Shown here: in pieces, positions 1 to 6,689 of the stretch
Position numbering within the stretch: the stretch's first letter is position 1
How the letters are laid out: each line of letters begins with the position of its first letter
IMG/VR virus record: IMGVR_UViG_3300007770_000057
Location: 1-32,047 of that record
Direction: 5' to 3' (one strand)
From: a virus
Length of the DNA stretch: 32,047 nucleotides
The notes under the pieces: model-generated
Database searches by the model: none
What the model was told of the DNA's origin: nothing
The model's input: the letters and a program-made list of their open reading frames with translations, nothing else
Made by a program: the position numbers and the translations under genes

Positions 1-1107
1 AACTCACTAGGTGCTAATATAGCAATAGGAAATGGTGCACTTGGTACCAATACCACTGGATTATATAATACTGCAATCGGATATGGTGCTATCTATAGCG
101 ATTCTGATGGAACTGGTAGTGTAGCAATTGGACATGCATGTTCTTACAATGCCAATGGTTCATATAATACATCCATTGGACACCAAGCATTTAAAAACGG
201 TGATGGAACCAAAAATGTCGCCATAGGACAAGAGGCATTATATAATGCAGGTGTGATTAAGAACGGTTTGTCCAATTCCGATTATAATGTTGCTATTGGT
301 GCTAGTGCAGGTCACGGTTTATCTCATGGGATTAACAATATCTTTATTGGATATGATACCCGACCAACTGCTTCAGAAATTAGCAATCAAATTGCAATAG
401 GTAACACCTCAAGTGCATATCTATATACGGCTGCAGGTATTTCTGCGGGTGGTGCTACATTTGGTAGTAATATAATTGTTCATGGTGGTATTTCAGCGAA
501 TTCAGGAATTTCAACTGCAGGAAACTTGAATGTGGGTGGTGGTACACTTCAAGGAGTAAACAATTTTGATGGTGGTACTCTGTCATTCGTTGGTGCTGGT
601 AATATAATCCATAATAGTGGTGGGATTTCTTCGAGTGTAGTGCAAGCAACAGCAGTTATTGGGACTTGGATGGTTAATAAGGCAGGATTTTCTTCAGATG
701 GTTATCTCCGTCACAGTGGTGGTATTTCCGCTGGCGGAAATTTAGAAACCCAAGCAGATTTGCACGTTGCAGAAAATATAGAACACGTTGGAGATACTAA
801 TACAAAAGTGGGATTCACCACGGACAGAGTAGAATTTGTCGCAGGTGGTGTTACATTTGCATACGGGGTATCTGGTGCATTTTATGCTAATAAGGGTATT
901 ACAGTAACTGGAAATGTATTAATTAGTGGTGGTATTTCAGCAAATGCAGGTATATCTACCTCAGGTCGAGTAGATGCAAACAAATTGTGGGTAACGAATG
1001 GGATATCATCAGACCATGCCATAACAACGTCCCATAACATTATCGGTTCATTCGGTAGGTGTACTAGTTCAGGTATTTCTTCAAATGCAGGTATTTCAAC
1101 TGCAAGC
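1..1107 (+). repeat. Coding tandem repeats of the tail fibre
   Basis: Two repeat classes are visible in the fibre frame. Bases 1-420 carry eight copies of an N-x-x-IG motif at irregular spacing. Bases 433-1107 carry GGIS units. The best preserved long copies are at 484-522, 928-966 and 1069-1107, each reading roughly (G/S)GIS(A/S)N(A/S)GIST, with shorter copies near 433, 610 and 718. The long copies are also similar at the DNA level, which would allow recombination that changes fibre length. Confidence 0.75.
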
Positions 1108-1524
1108 GGAATTCAATTTTCTGATGGAAGCATTGCAACATCATATACAGACACAATAGGTGTTTACGTAACTAATGGAAGTAGAACGATTACAACAGGA
1201 ATAAAAGGAAGAAAAATAATACCCTATGATTGTACAGTTACCGAGTGGGTTGTTACTGGTTCTACTTCAGGCAGTATAACGTGGGATGTTAACTGGGGTA
1301 AAACGTCTGCATGGCCTAATGCACTTGCATCTGTAGGATTTAGCGGTAATGGTTCATCACCGCAACTGGGTGCAACAGCATCGCAATCCTATGTCTTAAT
1401 ACCTACCGCTTGGACAAAATCGGGATTTAGTGCGGGTGATGTTATACAATTTGAAGTAGATTCCGTGTCTACTATAACTGACTGTGAATTGGCATTAAAA
1501 ATTAAAAGGATGGATGGTACATAA
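1..1524 (+). CDS. Tail fibre, 5'-truncated, YadA-like and GGISA repeats
   Basis: This is the 3' part of a long trimeric tail-fibre gene. The frame is open from base 1 with no stop before 1522, so the true start is upstream; the GTG at 253 is only an internal codon. The visible 507 residues have three parts. Residues 1-140 hold eight IG motifs (NIAIG, NTAIG, SVAIG, NTSIG, NVAIG twice, NIFIG, QIAIG), like YadA-type head repeats and the stalks of many phage fibres. Residues 145-370 hold GGISA/NAGIST repeats, probably a trimeric beta stalk. The last ~120 residues form a separate C-terminal domain (GIKGRKIIPYDCTV motif) that resembles terminal domains of other phage tail proteins and may be the tip. 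No peptidase S74 intramolecular chaperone is present. It likely binds host surface structures. The stop overlaps the next start by one base (TAATG). Confidence 0.8.
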   Translation, partial: NSLGANIAIGNGALGTNTTGLYNTAIGYGAIYSDSDGTGSVAIGHACSYNANGSYNTSIGHQAFKNGDGTKNVAIGQEALYNAGVIKNGLSNSDYNVAIGASAGHGLSHGINNIFIGYDTRPTASEISNQIAIGNTSSAYLYTAAGISAGGATFGSNIIVHGGISANSGISTAGNLNVGGGTLQGVNNFDGGTLSFVGAGNIIHNSGGISSSVVQATAVIGTWMVNKAGFSSDGYLRHSGGISAGGNLETQADLHVAENIEHVGDTNTKVGFTTDRVEFVAGGVTFAYGVSGAFYANKGITVTGNVLISGGISANAGISTSGRVDANKLWVTNGISSDHAITTSHNIIGSFGRCTSSGISSNAGISTASGIQFSDGSIATSYTDTIGVYVTNGSRTITTGIKGRKIIPYDCTVTEWVVTGSTSGSITWDVNWGKTSAWPNALASVGFSGNGSSPQLGATASQSYVLIPTAWTKSGFSAGDVIQFEVDSVSTITDCELALKIKRMDGT

Positions 1525-2636
1525 TGGCTGAGTATAATGGTTCAAGTGTAGTTATTTATTATGTAGATGGTGGAGCAGGTAGTGATTCCAATGCGGGAAC
1601 AGGGGTAACTGCGGCCTGGAAGACTTTGGAGAAAGGATTCGATGAGATGTCAGGTTTTAATGATGGTGATGAACTCCGCATTATGAAAACAGGCAATGAT
1701 GCAGTTAATTATAGACCTGCAACAGCGTTAACCGCAGATTGGGCGAGTAAAGAAATCATTATGAATGGTGCAGGCACTTCTACTGATGGTGGTCTTGTGG
1801 ATGGGACAATCATAGAAATAAATGGCAGTTCATTGGATAGTTCTACCCCGATGGTGAAGGTCACCAGTTCGTCTCTTGACGCAACTATTTTTTCACACAT
1901 TAAATTTCAGGCTGCTGATACTGCTCAACATTGTGTAGAGGCAACGGTTGCTAATGCACACAATGTCACCTTTGTGAACTGTCAGTTTACTCAGGCAACC
2001 AGTCATGGGTTGTACACTAACAATCTTGCTAATTATTGGAACTTAATTAACTGTAGGTTTGATAATAACGGTGGTGAAGGTTGTCATATGCAATCCTCCA
2101 ACTTTAATTTAGTTTATAAATGTTTGTTTGACCATAATGCTGGTGACGGTGGTAGGTTTGGCATTTTTGCCAGAATCACAGAATGTATATTTCATAGCAA
2201 CGGTGATGATGGGTTGTACGTAAGCAATTCGGGCAGCATGGTTTGTAATTGTATTTTTGATGAAAATAATAGTGATGGTGTATACAGGACAGGAAGTGGT
2301 CAAAGTTGTTTTGTCAATAACGTTTACAGCAACAATGGTTCACAGCCGCACAACACAGCATCGGGTACGGAAACAAGAAACTTTTATAATGCCTATTTTG
2401 GCAATCCATCAAACAGGCTAGGGTACACATCTGGTACAGACCACCAGTCACTTTACAATTATATTCAGGGAGCAACGACTGAATGGGGTTCAACACCAGA
2501 CCATGATTACACACCAGACTATAATTCAGATTTGATTGATGGTGGGATGCCCACACAATTTAGGTCGTTTGGAAGCACAACAGACACAATAGGCCCAAAC
2601 AAATGGGTGAACACAGAAAGTATTAGCGTTTTTTAG
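1524..2636 (+). CDS. Right-handed beta-helix protein, tailspike or fibre-associated
   Basis: A 370-residue protein with the fold signature of right-handed parallel beta-helix (pectate-lyase-like) proteins. Residues 12-35 carry the YVDGGAGSDSNAGT...AWKTL motif typical of the first turn. Residues 150-270 show successive coils of about 22 residues with a C-x-F-x-x-N-x-x-(D/E)G pattern, with cysteines at 153, 177, 200, 221 and 243. Such proteins in phages are usually tailspikes that bind or cut surface polysaccharide, or parts of the adsorption apparatus. I cannot pick out catalytic residues, so enzymatic activity is not claimed. It has no obvious baseplate-attachment domain. It starts on the last base of the fibre stop codon, so translation is probably coupled, and the two products may act together at the host surface. 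Confidence 0.7.
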   Translation: MAEYNGSSVVIYYVDGGAGSDSNAGTGVTAAWKTLEKGFDEMSGFNDGDELRIMKTGNDAVNYRPATALTADWASKEIIMNGAGTSTDGGLVDGTIIEINGSSLDSSTPMVKVTSSSLDATIFSHIKFQAADTAQHCVEATVANAHNVTFVNCQFTQATSHGLYTNNLANYWNLINCRFDNNGGEGCHMQSSNFNLVYKCLFDHNAGDGGRFGIFARITECIFHSNGDDGLYVSNSGSMVCNCIFDENNSDGVYRTGSGQSCFVNNVYSNNGSQPHNTASGTETRNFYNAYFGNPSNRLGYTSGTDHQSLYNYIQGATTEWGSTPDHDYTPDYNSDLIDGGMPTQFRSFGSTTDTIGPNKWVNTESISVF

Positions 2637-2640
2637 GAGG
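2635..2640 (+). promoter_or_regulatory. Strong Shine-Dalgarno of PAAR gene
   Basis: AGGAGG lies six bases before the ATG at 2647 and overlaps the TAG stop of the beta-helix gene. It fixes the PAAR start and suggests efficient re-initiation. Confidence 0.8.
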
Positions 2641-2646
2641 TTTATT

Positions 2647-2913
2647 ATGGCTAGTCCAATAGCAAGATTATTTACAGATTCAGCAGGCGGAGTCATTTTA
2701 GCACCAGGCGGTGGTAATGTATTTGTCAATGGTCAACCGATTTCTGTTATGGGTGATATTGTTCAAGGACATGGTGAGCATGCTCATTCTGCACCTACTA
2801 TATTAACTGGTTCTAGCACAGTACGTGCAGGTGGTAAAGGTGTTGTCAGAACAGTAGATACAGCAACTTGCGGTCACGATGTCATTTCTTCTTCTAATGT
2901 ATATGCAGGATAA
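2647..2913 (+). CDS. PAAR-motif spike tip protein
   Basis: An 88-residue protein covering a complete PAAR domain, the size of T4 gp5.4. PAAR proteins fold into a small zinc-stabilised cone that caps the central spike of contractile tails and type VI secretion systems and sharpens it for membrane puncture. Visible hallmarks are VFVNGQPISVMGD (25-37), a histidine cluster GHGEHAH (His42, His45, His47), the turn ILTGSSTVRAGGK (52-64) and a terminal ATCGHD (Cys75, His77). These can supply the three His and one Cys zinc ligands known for the family. The gp5 spike and hub genes it would sit on are not in this window and may lie upstream. The start is set by the AGGAGG six bases upstream. Confidence 0.92.
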   Translation: MASPIARLFTDSAGGVILAPGGGNVFVNGQPISVMGDIVQGHGEHAHSAPTILTGSSTVRAGGKGVVRTVDTATCGHDVISSSNVYAG

Positions 2914-2920
2914 CTAAATT

Positions 2921-3757
2921 ATGACACTTTATTCACACGAAACATTTTCTACAGTATTAACTAACCCTGATGGTACTACAGGAGCAATACCTATTTCTTC
3001 TCCACCTTTGTCTGAAGAGGAAAAAGATGTAATTGCTCTAGCATTTGGAACTACTAGTCCATTTAAAAATCCAATGGCCAATTATATTACTACTAGTCAG
3101 AATGGTTTAAGTGGTGCAAGTGTCCTTTTGGTGGCTAGAAATGAGGATGCAGAAGATGAATTGTATGGTCTATTAACATCCACTATTAGTAATGTTGTGT
3201 CATTACACGATAATTTAAATAGTAGCGACACAAATCCTAACTTTTTAAATCACACTAATAGGCTTAGTGGTACTTCTGGTGGTAAAACCTATTTAAATAA
3301 TGACGGTGGTCTATATGGTTTTGGTGGTCTTCAAGGTATAGCATCTTCCTATAACAATGTCAGAGAGGCTATGAGGGGACAAACAGCATCTGTAGAAGAC
3401 AACTACTCAATATTTTTTACTAGTATATTGACTGTGGGTGAAAGCATAATGTCTGATATTATGGATTTTGGAAAAGATGGTAGTGGTGTAACTGGACAAA
3501 TTGGTGGTATCACAATTAGCGAATTAAATGCTGACCAAATATCAACAATAAACACCACAGCAACAGATTTGACCACGGCTGTTGTCGATAACATTGATGC
3601 AGATAACACTCACCTTTCTATAGCGGTAGATTACCTCAAAAAGTTCGGTAACGGTATGCGTATTTTGGGGATGAACAAAGACACATACTTTGGAAGAAAA
3701 CTTTTAGATGTGATGCAAACAGATATATTAGAGGACGAATTGGACGATTTAACTTGA
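2921..3757 (+). CDS. Putative virion protein of unknown function
   Basis: I do not recognise a named family in this 278-residue protein. It has no signal peptide or membrane segment. The N-terminal third is Ser/Thr/Pro/Gly-rich (SSPPLSEEEKD at 26-36, a FKNPMANYI motif near 49). The middle is Gly-rich with GLYGFGGLQGI around 130-140. The C-terminal half looks helical with many acidic residues and ends with LEDELDDLT. Its place between the PAAR tip and the gp25/gp6 wedge genes, with seven bases to the PAAR stop, suggests a structural or assembly role in the baseplate or spike. The start context is weak (AACTAAATTATG). It is followed by the late-promoter pair at 3759-3775, so it probably ends a transcription segment. 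Confidence 0.55.
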   Translation: MTLYSHETFSTVLTNPDGTTGAIPISSPPLSEEEKDVIALAFGTTSPFKNPMANYITTSQNGLSGASVLLVARNEDAEDELYGLLTSTISNVVSLHDNLNSSDTNPNFLNHTNRLSGTSGGKTYLNNDGGLYGFGGLQGIASSYNNVREAMRGQTASVEDNYSIFFTSILTVGESIMSDIMDFGKDGSGVTGQIGGITISELNADQISTINTTATDLTTAVVDNIDADNTHLSIAVDYLKKFGNGMRILGMNKDTYFGRKLLDVMQTDILEDELDDLT

Positions 3758-3758
3758 A

Positions 3759-3775
3759 TATAAATATTATAAATA
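3759..3775 (+). promoter_or_regulatory. Tandem T4-type late promoter octamers
   Basis: Two perfect TATAAATA octamers, at 3759-3766 and 3768-3775, sit in a 55-base AT-rich gap directly after the stop of the 278-residue gene. TATAAATA is the sigma-gp55 recognition sequence of T4 late promoters. Transcripts would start near 3772 and/or 3781 and read into the GAF-like gene and the gp25-gp6 wedge genes. Confidence 0.65.
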
Positions 3776-3812
3776 CAGTATATTTTATATTCAAAAATTT
3801 TACTAGGAATTG

Positions 3813-4463
3813 ATGATTTTGTTAAATACAACGGAAACAAATAACCAACTTGGTATTGACGTAATGGGGTCATGGGTTGAAGTAGGAATGGTATTGGCCG
3901 CTATTGCTGTTGGTGTATTTCTAGCAATCCCTGCTATTAAATCAATAATCAACAAAAGAAAAACAACATACCCCTGCTCCCAAAAATTTAGAAAGACCCA
4001 TTCTAGAATACATGAATTTTTAACCGAGATTAGGGTCAAAATGGGTGCTGACCGTGCTTCTATGCTTCAATTTCATAATGGTGGAAAATTTCTAGATGGT
4101 TCTTCAGTAAAAAAGTTTTCTTTAACACACGAATCTTGTGTGGTTGGAATATCAGAATCGATGTCCCTAAGACAAAACCTCTTAGCATCTACGTTTGTTG
4201 AAGCGTTAGAACACTTATCAAAAGATGACCCAACAATAGAGGTAACGTCTAATCTTCATGATAGCCACTTTAAAAGACACTTGGAAGCAAACCATACCTT
4301 AGTTTTTTCTTTAGTCCCTATAAAAGATGTAAGGGGTGCATTGACAATAGGATTCCTACTAGTTGAGTGGTGTAATTGGGACAAAGCAGATTTAATAAAT
4401 GACGATAAGGTACTGGTTGAAATACCTCAGTATGCAAGACACATAGAAGGACAACTATACTAA
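3813..4463 (+). CDS. Membrane-anchored GAF-like domain protein
   Basis: A 216-residue protein starting at ATG 3813 with AGGA at 3805-3808; an in-frame TTG one codon earlier is less likely. Residues 22-42 form one clear hydrophobic helix (VEVGMVLAAIAVGVFLAIPAI), followed by KSIINKRK, which predicts the C-terminus in the cytoplasm. From about residue 58 a soluble alpha/beta domain carries MGADRASMLQFHNGG (77-91) and KFSLTHES (101-108), a pattern I associate with GAF-like domains found next to membrane segments in bacterial and phage proteins. GAF domains usually bind small ligands or mediate dimerisation. No catalytic output domain follows. It sits two bases before gp25 and behind its own late promoters, so it is made with virion proteins. 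It could be a virion component or an inner-membrane protein acting late. The domain call is by eye; the function is unknown. Confidence 0.55.
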   Translation: MILLNTTETNNQLGIDVMGSWVEVGMVLAAIAVGVFLAIPAIKSIINKRKTTYPCSQKFRKTHSRIHEFLTEIRVKMGADRASMLQFHNGGKFLDGSSVKKFSLTHESCVVGISESMSLRQNLLASTFVEALEHLSKDDPTIEVTSNLHDSHFKRHLEANHTLVFSLVPIKDVRGALTIGFLLVEWCNWDKADLINDDKVLVEIPQYARHIEGQLY

Positions 4464-4464
4464 T

Positions 4465-4845
4465 ATGGCCAGATGGAAAGACCTAGATTTAAACTTCACA
4501 GCACATCCTGTTACAGGTGATTTAACCACACTGGAAGATGATGATGCTGTAAAAAGGTCAATAAGAAATATTGTTTATATGTCGGCATACGAGAAACCTT
4601 TCCACCCAGAGATAAATGTGGGTATAAGAGATTTGCTATTTGAACAACTATCACCAATCACAGCATTACGTATTAGAGAAAAAATAATTGACTCAATAAA
4701 AAACTTTGAACCAAGAGCAAATCTGATGGAGGTTCAAGTTTTTGCTGATGCTGACAGGAACTCATTTGCAGTAAAAATATACTTTAGGATAGTCAATCTA
4801 CCAGACCCTATTGTACTTGATTTAACACTAGAGAGGTTAAGATAA
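4465..4845 (+). CDS. gp25: Baseplate wedge subunit gp25
   Basis: A 126-residue member of the gp25/gpW family, close to T4 gp25 in length (about 132). With gp6 and gp53 it forms the inner baseplate and contacts the first sheath ring, so that baseplate opening triggers contraction. Family features seen are DLDLNFTAHPVTGDL (6-20), the DAVKRSIRNIV helix (27-37), EKPFHPEINVGIRDLLFE (43-60) and a C-terminal beta hairpin ending in LDLTLERLR. The related T6SS TssE subunits share the LLFE region. The upstream stop is one base away and the start context is CTAATATGGCC with no good Shine-Dalgarno in range, so coupling to the GAF-like gene is likely. gp6 follows after one base. Confidence 0.95.
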   Translation: MARWKDLDLNFTAHPVTGDLTTLEDDDAVKRSIRNIVYMSAYEKPFHPEINVGIRDLLFEQLSPITALRIREKIIDSIKNFEPRANLMEVQVFADADRNSFAVKIYFRIVNLPDPIVLDLTLERLR

Positions 4846-4846
4846 C

Positions 4847-6685
4847 ATGGCTACTACTAATTCAAATTTAACCATTAATAATTTAGATTTTGATGCAATC
4901 AAAAACAATCTTAAAAGTTACCTGTCTGGACAGACTGCATTTACAGATTATAACTTCGAAGGTGCTGGTATCAACATCCTTTTAGACCTTTTAGCATATA
5001 ATACCCACTATGAGGCCTTTTACAATAACATGATTGCTAATGAAATGTTTTTAGATAGTGCCATAGACAGAAGTAATATTGTTTCTATAGCAAAGCATCT
5101 GGGATATGTACCAAACTCAGTTAGAGGTTCTCAAGCAACAGTGAATGTCGTTCTTGGCAGCACGGTTGGAATAAATGCAGGCGATTATCTTTCTATAGGT
5201 AGCGTTTTTTCAACAACTAAAGATGGCACCAACTACACATTTGTAAATACCAGTACTTCTACTATAGACCCAGATGCATCTAATGGATATCACATTAATA
5301 ATTTAGTTATAACTGAAGGTAAATACGAGTCACATTCTTGGATTAAAGATGATAAACAATCAGACCAGAAATTTATTATACCTTCAGCAAATGTAGACAC
5401 AACATCATTAATAGTCAGAGTACAAAACTCTACTACTGATGACTCTGGTTATAGTGATGGTTGGAATTTATCTACAGATTATAATGAAGTTACATCCACG
5501 TCTAGAGCATATTTTCTACAAGAAGTAGAAGGTGGTAAATTTGAAATTTATTTCGGTGATGGTGTAGTGGGCAAAAAGCCTGACGATGGTAATTTAATTA
5601 TTGCTAAGTATTTAACTTCTAACGGTTCTGTTACTAATAACATAGGTGTTAATGACGCAAGCGGTTCTAGGTCGTTTTCATATGGTTCTGGTAATGCGGT
5701 ATCTGTAGTATCACCATCAGCAGGTGGTTCTGAAAGAGAATCAATCGATTCAGTTAGATTTTATGCACCTCTATCATACCAAACTCAGGGTAGAGCAGTA
5801 ACTGTAGACGATTATAAATCAATCTTAGTCAGCGATTACCCAGACATTGACTCGATTAGCATTTGGGGTGGAGAAGAAAACGACCCACCAGAATATGGTA
5901 GGGTAATTATTGCTTTCAAACCATCATCGGGTACTGTCATCTCACAAACAACAAAAGATAGTATTATTGATACTTTAGTTTCTAGTAAAAATATTGTGGG
6001 TCTTCAGGCTAAGATTATTGACCCTAATTACATTTATATTAGGGTCAATACAGAAATTAATTATAATCCCGATTATTTGTCTATTAGTGCTGACTCTCTT
6101 AAGACTTTGGTCAATAACGCAATAATTAATTTCGGTGATACTAACTTAGACAAATTCGAAAAAGGTCTTAGATATTCAAAACTTATTAAAGAAATCGATG
6201 ATGTCGATACAACTGCTATATTAAGTAATGAAACATCATATAATATGGAATATAGACTCTACCCTGTTGAAGACCCAGTTAATGCTTCATATGTTGTAGA
6301 CTTTTTAAATCCCATATATCATCCACACAGTGCACACTCTTCTGTAGTTAGTAGTACACCATTTTCTTATACAGATACAGCAGACAACATCCAAAGAACA
6401 GCGTATATTGATGACGATGGAGATGGACTTTTAAGAACTTGGTATTACTTGGGTGGTTTAAAAACGGTAATTAATAGCAACATAGGAACTATAGACTATG
6501 CTAGTGGTGTAATAAATATTAACAACATTACCATTAACTCTGTAGTTTCTGATGCATTTATTAAGATTATTGCTCAACCAGCCAACAAAGACATAGACAG
6601 CAGAAGAGATACAATCTTGTTGATTGATAATGATGACCCTACTGCGATAACAATAACAACAACTCCGAGTACTTATTTAATCTAA
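4847..6685 (+). CDS. gp6: Baseplate wedge subunit gp6
   Basis: A 612-residue homologue of T4 gp6 (about 660 aa), the protein whose dimers form the continuous inner ring of the baseplate. The N-terminus shows the conserved pattern LDFDAIKNNLKSYL (13-26), YNFEGAGINILLDLLAYNTH (35-54), NEMFLDSAIDRSNIV (65-79) and AKHLGYVP (82-89). The middle carries baseplate-J-like motifs (EIYFGDGVVGKKP near 230-242; YQTQGRAVTVDDYKSIL around 310). The C-terminal third is beta-rich with a D-D-D-G-D-G loop near 525, a possible calcium-binding turn. It starts one base after gp25 and ends four bases before the gp7-position gene, so the wedge genes are translated as one unit. Confidence 0.95.
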   Translation: MATTNSNLTINNLDFDAIKNNLKSYLSGQTAFTDYNFEGAGINILLDLLAYNTHYEAFYNNMIANEMFLDSAIDRSNIVSIAKHLGYVPNSVRGSQATVNVVLGSTVGINAGDYLSIGSVFSTTKDGTNYTFVNTSTSTIDPDASNGYHINNLVITEGKYESHSWIKDDKQSDQKFIIPSANVDTTSLIVRVQNSTTDDSGYSDGWNLSTDYNEVTSTSRAYFLQEVEGGKFEIYFGDGVVGKKPDDGNLIIAKYLTSNGSVTNNIGVNDASGSRSFSYGSGNAVSVVSPSAGGSERESIDSVRFYAPLSYQTQGRAVTVDDYKSILVSDYPDIDSISIWGGEENDPPEYGRVIIAFKPSSGTVISQTTKDSIIDTLVSSKNIVGLQAKIIDPNYIYIRVNTEINYNPDYLSISADSLKTLVNNAIINFGDTNLDKFEKGLRYSKLIKEIDDVDTTAILSNETSYNMEYRLYPVEDPVNASYVVDFLNPIYHPHSAHSSVVSSTPFSYTDTADNIQRTAYIDDDGDGLLRTWYYLGGLKTVINSNIGTIDYASGVININNITINSVVSDAFIKIIAQPANKDIDSRRDTILLIDNDDPTAITITTTPSTYLI

Positions 6686-6689
6686 TTAT

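Noticed and set aside
253-255. GTG as the start of the first fibre gene
   Set aside because: The same frame is open and repeat-bearing from base 1, with IG repeats continuing across the position. The gene is truncated by the window edge.
1-1524. Bacterial trimeric autotransporter adhesin (YadA-like)
   Set aside because: There is no membrane beta-barrel anchor at the C-terminus, and the gene sits in a phage tail operon. The repeats reflect a shared trimeric fibre architecture.
3810-3812. TTG as the start of the GAF-like gene
   Set aside because: An ATG follows directly at 3813 with AGGA upstream at 3805-3808, so TTG initiation is unnecessary.
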